From: Sphaerolaimus hirsutus
Taxonomy: Eukaryota; Nematoda; Chromadorea; Monhysterida; Sphaerolaimidae
DNA length: 64,000 nt
Assembly: GCA_964036195.1 (NCBI GenBank)
Contig: OZ038450.1
Coordinates: 26,910,794 to 26,974,793, forward strand
Direction: 5' to 3'
Every line of letters begins with the position of its first letter. Position 1 is the first letter of the stretch. The translations under genes were made by a program, and so were the position numbers. The notes under the pieces are model-generated. The model was not told the DNA's origin. It ran no database searches and worked only from the letters and a program-made list of their open reading frames with translations. This document shows, in pieces, positions 51,301-58,400 of this stretch.

Positions 51301-53517
51301 AGTGGTTTAGGTGCGGTTTTGAGCCAAATGGACGATGCGGGTCGCCATCGCGTGGTCGCTTATGGTAGTTGCGCGTTAAAAGGTGCCGAGAAACGTTACA
51401 ATACCACGGAATTGGAATGTTTAGCTATTGTCTGGTCGTTGAAATACTGGAAACATTATTTGACACAGCAAGAAGTTATTATTGTAACGGATCACCGCAC
51501 GCTTACATGGGCACTGGAAAACCGTTCTGAGAACCCTCGTTTAGACAAGTGGTATGTGTTTCTAATGGCTTACCAACCTAAGATCATTTTTAAACGCGGT
51601 AGTGAGAATAGTGTGGCGGATGCGTTGTCGCGTATTGCCGAGTCGGTTAATTTTCATAAGTGGACTGAGGATCATCTACAAGGTAAATTCGACCCCGAAG
51701 AGGTACCCGCTGGTATCTGCCCCCTGTCCACTTTTACTGATAAGTGGCAAGCGCACCCGTTGAACCAACCTGAGCCCGATTTGTCTGAATATTCGGCCGT
51801 TGAGATTACGAAAATTTCTGACGAAATTCACTACGAATGGCACCCCCCGCTCGGTGTGGGCCATATTCAATCCTTGGATAATATACCTCACCCAGCTAAT
51901 CAGGATAGAGCACCAAAAGCGAACACCCCCTCAATTTTCGAAGCTAAGTCCACTCCCATCGAACGATTTAACATGACCGGTAAGGATGTCGATCTAATCC
52001 GCGATGCGGGCCTCGCGATAGACGGTATCGTGGGTTCTACGCTAGAATCTGTCGCTGAGGAAACCCAAAAATTTTGGCAACGGATTATAAAAGGTCAGGA
52101 AGCCGACCCCGATACTCAGTCCATTAAGCTGTTTTTGACCACTAGGCAATACACAAAACACGCGCGCTTCAATACTTGGTTAGATCGCAACTATACTGGG
52201 TTCTGTGTGGCGCATGATGTACTGTGGTTTATGGGAAATGCTAGTCGTCGTGCGTGTCTGGTGGTCCCAATAGAAATTACTTCAGAGCTTTGTGAAAGAT
52301 TTCATTCCTGGGGACACCCAGCTGGTCTCAAGTTGTCTATGTGGTTAAGAATTTACTTTTGGTGGTTCACACTGACCATGGATGCTCATCGCGCTGTGGA
52401 TAAATGTTTGGAGTGCGCCACTAGGACAGGACAGGGTCGTAAACGTCTTAACCCGCTCACTCCTATTTCAGTGGTGGCAGAGCCATTTTTCCGTATTCAC
52501 ATGGACGTTCTAAAAATGCCAATGTCGCAAAATGGTTATCAGTACGTTTTGGTCTTGCAAGATGCATTTACAAAATATCCTTGCGCGTACGCTCTTCGAT
52601 TAAAAGATGCGGAAACAGTGGCATACCATTTTATGCAATTTGTTTCAGACCATGGTGTTCCACGCGTACTCGTTACTGACAACGGTTCGGAATTTTGCAA
52701 TGCAATTTTACACGGGTTGACTCAATTTTGGGGAACAGACCATCGCAAGACCACCGTGTATCGACCACAAGCGAATGCATTAGTAGAGCGTTTTAATCGC
52801 ACTTTGTTAGACATGTTGGCTAAAATGTGCACCCTGCGCCCCACTGACTGGGATGAGTGGCTTGCCCCTGCCCTGTACTGGTATAGAGCCATACCTCATG
52901 CAAGTACTGGTGAATCTCCGCACTTTTTGGCAACAGGTCGCGACATGCCGCTTCCGGGCGACACGTCGTTTTTGGAAACGTCGCAACTTGTGTATAATGA
53001 ACACCCAAAGTACCATGAGCGGATTGTCCAGTATACGCGTGAGGCTTGGAAAATTGCCAAAGAGTTGATCGATTTGGCGCAAGCACAACAAAAAGTGCAG
53101 TATGATAAGAAATGTAAGCCTCTGACTTTTGAAGTAGGGCAGCGTGTCTGGTACTTAGCAGAAGGTGTCGTGACTGGTCCTGCGTATAAACTTGCCCGTC
53201 CGTACATCGGTCCTTATCGCATTCTAGAGCTTAAAGGGAAGACAGCCAAAATTAAACGCATCGACCAATGCGATGCGGCAGCAATTCGTGTTAATCTGGA
53301 CAAACTGCTTCCGGTAAAGGATTCTGTGGCTTCTGGTGCGATTTGGACCGGTCGCGCTCTGCGCAAGGTGCGTGAGGTTCCGTTGGAGAGTGAACTGCCA
53401 ACACATGATGTTTCTGGTGAGAAAACTGACACTGGTGTGACGCTTGGCGACAAACCACTGTCAGGTGATGGCATGGTACTCAGAAGTGGTAAACGTGTGC
53501 GCTCTAATTCAACGTAG
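42307..53517 (+). CDS. Giant Ty3/gypsy-like gag-pol polyprotein, about 3,736 aa
   Basis: One uninterrupted ORF carries a whole pol. Numbered from ATG 42307 (the open frame extends 19 codons upstream without ATG): residues 1-1520 have no family I recognise, with helical stretches around 800-980. A short coiled coil (about 1531-1564) precedes a Ty3-type capsid (about 1593-1778). Zinc knuckles C-x2-C-x4-H-x4-C follow at 1908-1921 and 1945-1958. Protease DTGA is at 2298-2301. RT about 2688-2892 has YLDD at 2847-2850. RNase H begins with Asp 2995 in ILHTDAS. Integrase has a His/Cys zinc site (FHSWGHP, KCLECA) and D3400-D3458-E3494, with 35 residues between the last two, then an SH3-like tail (IGPYRILELKGKTAKIKRI). 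All catalytic residues are present. Usual Ty3/gypsy polyproteins are 1,200-1,800 aa. Five CCTACGYC hairpins lie inside the coding sequence. Confidence 0.9.
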   Translation: MMEVAFICLHSSDVQLSVFEAWANLVSVSENAPSPEGFWEVDDLEMGPVFDSFEPVSEIFQIQRRATYAEKVQGAGDFVTDSVLPNGEMTSGASQQWLLDHLIMEPAFVEPGICGVFEKTAERLKKVAQPRDLWYLVGKRGKLQPHVIRRKLLQFARPDFVSCGNQVDRKVPKPTSFGIARSKGTKLVKCGRQDSRARGKRRASRAIVDRPVDTMLLVELSELCDYLVGVLPSFVVPHMQKAVKSPVRCCTFGVIRQDGLHERIVESSDGNGHCPRCCYLAHNGIRSGVARPGGYSYYIGGPTSGHGTVLHPPFTPLSHRTHSHPPCVQGVVFQLSPMLPCTYWNHKCWLLRKRFERLKCVSRAYYRLISWHTAPSMLQQSQISKFEGLRYTMPWRRFLMRILKFLKNFSCPASVNCQFKTFETVDVEPELCQSCEKYVTTDYSYDSFDYQYLYLSVDDGVPWSFDDLEQSTVLSSSPCASIDSGSLKCQTYVSGIVGQCQFEHDVDLAAGQYSYLPADDGVSGPSDDLEFSTEWSLSSHASFDSDSLKCQTDVSGIVSHGQFEHSVDLAASQPSTLDDSTCDTDVALEHVCSATLSAAQSFQTVFIEDSLNSFEIIDDYMADPAALSGAHTTPDANDNYMVHAADINMLQYNSSLGVVTRRRGNSNQQSFFELDGRERARPVGQWASTSRHGVTCSDVGDSVGSRDRMSDLATPAYTAEPGMSYVNESRDTVLRRPHEEFPHATSSPCLSIQSPSRPPTSVCDLSTPAKPPPSNPVNSPQPQPFTGPVRQHRELLTNNQSEIDTMISPLQQACEPTKLWDHLRPSDQCIGDVLQPFEQLLSELDPEINKLDQLLFDLATVTPSDPSQQTTLDNVTSALMTLRTWSQAMLPFRGSLQDSIDRTLSVHLKPRVDSLAGDLQSLLSNFCADANARTKPPVDVTTPAQRQANQQVLAASDPGPARPQSRAYPVQCALAFMQSVLLVSAQSARDWTTLRSQIQSKSTAGVFGLENKGVSQTVRAAALRSLTEAWVYLDVHRTGFNTYMPLLGTLPETARYAMAQFHGCMAEGIRLNHAFADILPEIKRQVNGPVARKTRKELLAHLGNTLDSARDLLCRLEDLDFAQYNALCAMHIGRVSDRCTPQKCRLVCQNLLNNIGFGLDWLHQLRGKTPVPTPKPQPSRVLEPHQSALQPSMYTTPLNRSISALPPVWNNVLVAHLMSPDPMRRKAAHQWPPDPSVKVQTDPPRTVLTDLSMHAWVEPVGPEFSVGPVAELDVKTTWVGRILPTVGIMDTPWAIIDPRNTDLVRAYSKLLIAAYFEAEYIFQLVFCYGWFPDSLLTAFQRCAFLVQKLVDTLDRSIKHGETVGITDTYPLPEQYHINGRFLYKLASDARRDYIQVGANYTKLARRYSAVPVHTTPMFPIDRNNRFEHSRRRLQLPTAQNVHSQMVRVTNSVSCDANVDMIQPDDVGTRDNQYDFLLSHQGYQQPDPAGGAPAPATVQAPQRLYHTGHQHTGRLSVPPAHLSSSVAPTSALDQLKSEMDQKYANMRDQMEAMNANMRALLDQRRAQSRAQPQVSQPNVSNDPPSTTTSSDEDLAKRIKKLKMLGCPMFSGKASVDVGQWLAQFTAKCRICKIASDEERALTLAAVLEHDAATLCYGQPQEVQTSFTKLESALKAHFGQAKHVLATCRAITLMNWKPNDTIDTVRRRLMTESAQLKDVNHGERELRMIEGFLHALGQHNSELRQLVVLNSASLESFDKLIQHAKVAQQSLENRKLEQDRSAKDTEFKRMRDELSQLRQQMSNARMGDNRQQLGGGMLAGQRPMFRPPMDMRQNPRFAFPAPQAQPSAQPPFNSQRMPFRPQRDIPPMRLPPAVQGPRFAPRPAVDVGPPVVAIDKPGRQPPNAYKSYFCDNCKMSGHTTEECGRRAAGPTSSGPAPAQTPREPLKCFKCNKPGHFSRECPENTPAQNVNELYAQYDIIPDDQIGYTDLQNDLVDGVADPNDLQGYYNEYPSGTMHQYQYDYSDMAPPETDALAEGENDVRVNFLGSCPELYNHSDQTPISYFDVCVTQWVDTATTEPKGAVPKCQAYVPGTARALSDSVAGKKPTASFCKTLTGVPQVDHVYDSIPHPSIPEIRIQSCEPDQTSVLAVTAQKSQAYAPGIRDTASTDDLEHVVLGSPKTAQVPTQTSTWTPSVNMFRPINPATHTSVVAALDLSTSDAGRETCRDRRKYYWEQLSPDLGVKRMEYQCNAAQVVVTEPLGARLQSGKMTHPKHTVRDLITPSIYHRAVIQGVGPYLVLADTGAELYAIPVSLLEQIESLSGKCLDRQIFQLEKPLVCKGYTGHKHTLLYSIQLTVSIGTETRRINFAISFEGTQCIIGIGDYAKFWFLPICPGACMTRPVMHSNKRYLIPGDEPCLLYEGEIPYVDTGLRTGAIAKTGENIPEAIERVQSSNIYTVGSLLEPYLAPKTDVNRLCSSSPVPYFSPSKGTGAVGVVATENWVCPPRSVSYVPAELADAPQEIPTTVLFSPHAHFSENFENTLLPLENGNELFVPFANHSDKEMVLFACQSLGWAEEVVVEPTNDFHMNELAVEFADVWWQTVRTPLCKALREANLASTHVEPPEDPVITAQSPPETRLHQLGKILDEGVLSHLPLEKQQVLRDWLLERHHIFSLSDFDMGDTGDIIYHPIETGNSPPIQQKVRRLAIGLRKEVERQVQLWLKLGIIEPSVSPWASPIVPVRKKNGALRLCVDYRRVNLVTKRDCFALPNCADLIDMAGLVHPQYFSSLDLASGYLQMRIDPRDIPKTAFTSHVGLFQYKFMPFGLVNAPASFSRLIANVLAGLDPDRVHFYLDDVLVCAESEERMYSLLDDVFARFDRYTLKVGIKKCEFFKERVNFLGCVLTREGIEMQQSKITTIQNYPVPVTTKEIRRFLGMCSFYRRWVEGFSFITRPLHLKIQGAKTTWDDECQAAFEELKKRLVEGPILAYPKEGRPFILHTDASRSGLGAVLSQMDDAGRHRVVAYGSCALKGAEKRYNTTELECLAIVWSLKYWKHYLTQQEVIIVTDHRTLTWALENRSENPRLDKWYVFLMAYQPKIIFKRGSENSVADALSRIAESVNFHKWTEDHLQGKFDPEEVPAGICPLSTFTDKWQAHPLNQPEPDLSEYSAVEITKISDEIHYEWHPPLGVGHIQSLDNIPHPANQDRAPKANTPSIFEAKSTPIERFNMTGKDVDLIRDAGLAIDGIVGSTLESVAEETQKFWQRIIKGQEADPDTQSIKLFLTTRQYTKHARFNTWLDRNYTGFCVAHDVLWFMGNASRRACLVVPIEITSELCERFHSWGHPAGLKLSMWLRIYFWWFTLTMDAHRAVDKCLECATRTGQGRKRLNPLTPISVVAEPFFRIHMDVLKMPMSQNGYQYVLVLQDAFTKYPCAYALRLKDAETVAYHFMQFVSDHGVPRVLVTDNGSEFCNAILHGLTQFWGTDHRKTTVYRPQANALVERFNRTLLDMLAKMCTLRPTDWDEWLAPALYWYRAIPHASTGESPHFLATGRDMPLPGDTSFLETSQLVYNEHPKYHERIVQYTREAWKIAKELIDLAQAQQKVQYDKKCKPLTFEVGQRVWYLAEGVVTGPAYKLARPYIGPYRILELKGKTAKIKRIDQCDAAAIRVNLDKLLPVKDSVASGAIWTGRALRKVREVPLESELPTHDVSGEKTDTGVTLGDKPLSGDGMVLRSGKRVRSNST
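42818..42841 (+). repeat. CCTACGYC hairpin 5 (coding)
   Basis: TTCCGAAG and CTTCGGAA form a perfect 8-bp stem around CCTACGTC. It is translated as part of VPKPTSFGIA. Stem sequence differs from hairpins 1 and 2 but pairs completely. Confidence 0.85.
43750..43810 (+). repeat. CCTACGYC hairpin 6 (coding)
   Basis: Outer arms ATTGATAGTGGCTCAC and GTGGGCCAGTGTCAAT, inner stem CCAGA/TCTGG, loop CCTACGTC. It encodes SLKCQTYVSGIVG. Confidence 0.85.
43933..43992 (+). repeat. CCTACGYC hairpin 7 (coding)
   Basis: Outer arms TTCGACAGTGACTCAC and GTGAGTCACGGTCAA, inner stem CCAGA/TCTGG, loop CCGACGTC (one change). It encodes SLKCQTDVSGIVS. The surrounding 170 bp (43750-43990) is a tandem duplication with hairpin 6. 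Confidence 0.85.
48526..48591 (+). repeat. CCTACGYC hairpin 8 (coding)
   Basis: ACTGAGC and GCGCCG...GCC on the left pair with GGCGCGCGCGCTCAGT on the right. Inner stem CCAGG/CCTGG, a fully compensated variant; loop CCTACGTC at 48560-48567. It encodes PKCQAYVPGTAR. Confidence 0.85.
48733..48803 (+). repeat. CCTACGYC hairpin 9 (coding)
   Basis: TCAGTCCTCGCGGTA pairs with TACCGCGAGCACTGA (14 of 15). Inner part TCCCAAG/CCTGGGA with one A-C mismatch; loop CCTACGCC. It encodes KSQAYAPGIRD. Confidence 0.85.
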
Positions 53518-54476
53518 GAAACCCTGGAAGTTATAATTTTAAGTAATACGTAATACATGTGAGACCGTAGTTTAAGTTTCGCTTTTGTCTAAGTTTCGTT
53601 TTAGTTTCCAAACAACCTGTGGTTAGACCACGCAAGGGGGGAGGAGTGTGATGCCAGAGGTCCGGTATAGTATGTAATTCCCTTACGTAACCTTTTTATA
53701 TGTAGCTGTTTCTATATGTAACTTCTTTAGGTAATGATTTTCTCAATGTCTGTTTAAATAATTTTTCTTGGATTTTTATGATACCATTGGCATCATAACC
53801 CAACCATCGAGCATGTTGATAACACCCCGGTAGGGACATGCCTCTATAAAAATTTAATAGTCAGGTTGGAAGTAACGTGTCCTAGGTGTCGACCACAGGC
53901 ACCGGGAAACGTCTTGCTACTGCATCTTTATACATTCTACCTCGTTTATGTGGGTTATCTCGTTGCGTGATATCGGACACCTTGTACATCATTACGGGTG
54001 AGTAAAGAAAAGGTTGCACCTCCTCAAAAGATCGTGAGGCCCAGCTAAAAAGATTGTTGCGTTCACATTTAGGCCGTGTGAGTGGTATACTTAAGTTGTT
54101 GGGAATACGGTAGTGATGCAAAAAGTGAGAGCATGTTGTTATGAGGTCGCTTGGGTGCTGCGGTGTCCTCAATGCGCGAGAGACAGGTGCTTGCTCATGT
54201 CTCTCGCCCATCGAGGACAGACGTTGTCACCGGCAATTTGAGAAGTGGCCGTCTGAGTGAGACTCTCCATGCATGTTGATTGTCCGTACCCACGGCTATT
54301 ATTATTTACCACTGTCCGTTCATTGTCTGAGAGCGCTCAGCTGGTAGTGCACTAACACCACCCTACTCATTCTTGTGATTCCAGTGTCCTCTTAACCATT
54401 GTCCAATTCGCATGTGATTATAACATTGTCTCTTAACAGTAGGAAGACGTGCCATGTGGGGCGCGTGTTATAAGTT
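53518..54476 (+). other. 3' flank of gag-pol: polypurine tract and possible LTR start
   Basis: AAGGGGGGAGGAG at 53634-53646 is followed by TGTGATGCC, the usual arrangement of a polypurine tract before a 3' LTR beginning TG. A TATAAAAA at about 53845 could be its promoter. I could not find a matching copy of this sequence upstream of the gag-pol ORF. No ORF of note follows. Confidence 0.5.
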
Positions 54477-54528
54477 GCTGATGACCCTAAAGTCCCAAGC
54501 CTACATCCCTGGGATTGGGTTCATCAGC
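54477..54528 (+). repeat. CCTACGYC hairpin 10 (between the two ORFs)
   Basis: GCTGATGACCC pairs with GGGTTCATCAGC with a one-base bulge. Inner part TCCCAAG/CCTGGGA; loop CCTACATC. Confidence 0.85.
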
Positions 54529-55488
54529 CACTTTTGCGCCGTTTGGTGAATTATGATTTTTAGCTTGTGCTCTGGGTAGAAGATACACACCCATGTTACG
54601 GAGAAAAGATCATCTCCGTCCTGATTGAGCCCCACTACGTTCTTATTACCTTGTTCGCTTAGACCGCGCCCCATAGGTCTCCACCGCGGACTCGTTAGAC
54701 AACCTGACACCTAAATTTCTCGCTAAACTTACAATCTCTCCAAGCGCGGTAGTTCGCTCTGGCCCGCTGCACTTAGTGAGATAAGCGCTGCCTTCCTGCT
54801 ACTTTTTGCACCTTTTTATTGCATACAAATTTTGACAAAAAAACCCTTTCAATACAGACTTGGGTACTAAACTTTCCCGCCCCCGCACCCGGCCCGTAAA
54901 TTATATTTCTCGGAGGGCGACTTCGCCCGCTACCAGCTTCCCCCCGCTTTATTGTATTCGTGGCCAATTGGGCGTGCTAGTCGCTGTCTTTTGCCTTCTG
55001 GTGAGTGGACACAGTTACCCTTGTGAATACCTGTCATGTTGTGAGGTGTATTGATGTTAGCCCTTTGATCTCAGATTGTGTCGGCAGTGGCTCGCTGAGC
55101 GCCTTTCATTCCGCTGCCCTCCAGTTCTGTTGTTAAGGTGACTTATTTACTTTTTGTCGTGTAGTAATTCAGCCGCGATGTAGCCAGTAGTGGGAACAGT
55201 GTGAACCATCAGTTTTGAACACCGCAGTGTCTTTTCGATCGTGCAACGGGCGCACGTCTGCGATCGACGCGCGGCTCGTTTTTTGCCGTGCTCCGGTTGA
55301 GTTGGGACCACTGGCTGTGTGTCCCCCGGAAGTTGTGGTGCGATTAGATTGTTACGTGTTTTCTTTTTGTTTGAAATTTAATTCTTCGTACATTCCCTGT
55401 TTTTCGCGTGAATTTTTAATGTCGTGACCTTCCTGTTGAAATTTTTGATCCCGGTAGGAAACTTGTTACGTTTTGAGGGCGCGTTACA
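54529..55488 (+). other. Leader of the 2,015-aa gene, possible intron
   Basis: No long ORF. CTG/GTGAGT at 55001 is a good splice donor; TAATTCAG ending at 55172 is a possible acceptor, giving a 172-nt intron in the leader. A small stem, GGGCGACTTCGCCC, lies near 54917-54930. Splicing would explain how the second ORF is expressed from its own or a longer transcript. Confidence 0.4.
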
Positions 55489-58400
55489 ATGGCACAAGCG
55501 CACGCTTCTACTTCTGTATATAATGACGACGGTGTGTTGTGGGACGTACCTCACAGGGACGGCGTAATCCGCCGCAGCCTGGGCACGTTGGATAGTCCCG
55601 ACTCGGTAAGCGTGTCGTCGACGGTGTTTGAGTTGGGGAATCATATCGCCAACTTTTCACCGACGGCGTTTGAAGAGACCTTAGATAGTCGCAACTACCG
55701 GTTGCTCGACCAGGCCCTGCTCAAGGACGCAAATGCGTTCCTTCGGACCTGCAAACTGCCCACTCTTGGCGACGCGCCAAACCGGCTCTGTGAGGTACTG
55801 ACCTTTAATGCGGCTAGAGGTTTGCCTCCGAAACTGTTTGTGACACCGCGACGCAGCGATGACTGGCGTTTAGCCGACGCGGATGTGACGGGACGCCAAT
55901 TAGCCGAGCAAATGTTGACCGCCGTGCGGAACCATGCGTCAACCATCAGAAGCACCAAAAGAGAGGTCGTGGCGGCAGTCGCGACCTTTATACCGGAAAT
56001 GTTTTTGCAACCCGTAAACGAACCGGGTAGACAGCGGTTCGGATTCCGGAGCCTCTTGGATTATACACCGGAGGACCCTTTTGATGGTTGGATGCATACG
56101 CGCCCCGCGTTCGTGCGGAAATTCAAACAGATTTGGTCGTGTTATCCTGGCGATCCCATCGTGCAAGTCTTCATTCAGAACGCCAGGCAACTGGAGAATC
56201 TGGGTGATCATTTGCCCTCTATGGGACAGGATCAGCCCAGCGCGATCTCAATTTTGCTCGGCTATAAGAAGCCCCGTCACACTCGCGATAAGGATCCGTT
56301 TTTGGTGTCATTGTGTTTTCCGAATCGCGTCGTGGTTCACGTCCCGATCGCCCTGTTGCGTTCCACCACAAACGACTGGACCCCCTTGGCTGGGAAATTA
56401 TTGTTTGCGTGGGGTGACCCCCGGGCTGTTCGGTTGTACGCGTCTGAAGCGGAGCGGGCAACCTTGATTGGGATGTCCGGTACACCGCCTCCTCCTTGTA
56501 ATACCACCGGAGTCACCACAACCACCACACAGTGGTTGAGCTGTATTCCGGTGTTAGAAAAATTGTTGTTGATCACCGAAGAACTTCGCGTGGAGCACAA
56601 GGATGACTGTACCGACATTTCAGTCGAAGTGCTCGTTGCCGCCGCTTGGCAACTATTTTCCGGACAGACACTTAAGTGTCCCATTGGCTCGAAACACACC
56701 CCAATCGATATCGTGGAGGTCCAGGTGAACGACGCGTGGTTTGCAAACGCTTCGAGCCCCGCCCCTAGGGACCTCCAGGCTAGCTTGGAGACCCAAGGGT
56801 ACCGCGCGCAAACAATTTTGGACCTGTTTATCTTTGCGTGCTGGAACTCCATCCGATCCCCGGTGGCCCGCCCCATTGAGGCGGTCGATCATTTTCGTTC
56901 GATTAGCGATGATGGAGGTACCGGATTCATGCCGACACACCAACTGGATGTAGTCGGGCACAGACTCTCTCACAGGTACCCGCCCAAACAATTGCGCCGG
57001 GCGTCGAACGCCTTTTGTGAATGTAATCAGAAATCGGCGCCTTCGGATCCTCAACTGAACTGGCTGGAGGATCTGGTCGTAACGTACCTGGGGAGAGTTC
57101 TGTACCGACTGTTGACAGATAGGTCACTGACGACGTGGACTTGGCCTCAGCGTGGCGGGATGCCCACGACCGGTCCTCAGTGGTGCAGGTGGCTACAGGA
57201 GCTAAGGGATGTCTGGAGTTTCTCTGAAGTGGCAGTCCGCATTCTGCGGCGCTTACGCGAAATTGTGCCGTGCGTATTGACCTCCATGTTGGCAAGTTAT
57301 TTGGCCGCGGGGAACCGGGCGACCCCAAAACTGTTGATTGCGCTCCTTCCGCAAATTTTTCAGTATGTCAACTGGTTCTTTTTGATGCTGATTAGAGACG
57401 ATGAGCCGTCTATGGAAACTATGATGAGCGTGCACATTCGCACCTTGTGGCGCGAATTGAAAATCGCCAGCTCGGTGACCCCGACTGATGGTGGCCCCCC
57501 TACCCTAGCGGTGGCGCTGGATTTGGATCAGCTTCGCGTTTTCGGGTCGACCGATGCCCCCATGAGCGCGCTTCGATGGAAACTAGCGGCGCCGCTATCG
57601 CCAACGCTCCTAAGTTACACGCGCTGCTTTTTGGAGTGGATGAATTACGCGCGCTTTCAACAACATCCGGATATCGCGTATAAGCCACAACCACACCCAT
57701 TGCTTCCGGCCGACGCATATGCGCGCGCCACGTTTTTATTGTGGCAGGGCCCCGCCCCTTACCGCTATGATGAGCCGGAGTTGGAATTCGATGAGGATTT
57801 GTCGAACCACCAGCTTCGTGGGTTACCGCGTATAGACCACGCGGCGGTGTATGGCGACGTTCGCGCCCGCCTCGAAGCGGTAGGAGAGGGTAGGCTCTAT
57901 GATACCACCCCATTAGCAACCGTGCTGGACTTCTCAGCAAGGACCAAAGCATGCGGGCCAGTGCCGATGGCCAGTATTCACAACGTGCGCACCCACCCCC
58001 TTCTGCGTTGGCAACTGCCCACCAATCCCTGGGCTAACCCACGGTCGGACTTTGGAAGAGCGCACGTAGGAGTGCCACCCCTGCGAATTTTGAATAGCAG
58101 GTCGTGGTCGTTTTTGAACCACGGCCGCGGTGCTTGGGATACAGTTGCCGCCTCGGAAGGGGTGTTTTACTTGCTGCCGCTGTGCGCCGGCACACTCTCG
58201 CCGCTACTCGCTTGCATGCACATTTTGCGACAAGCGCACGCTCCTTCCGCGGACTTCCCGGCTCGCCTGTTAGCCACGGCGTGCGCGATGGCAAATGTGG
58301 AGTGGTTGGATGTCGTCACGGGCAGAGCCGAGGTGCCTCGCCGGTGCTGGCTCAGTACTCTGGCGATACATTATGGCATTCCGACCGTGCTGCTATACTC

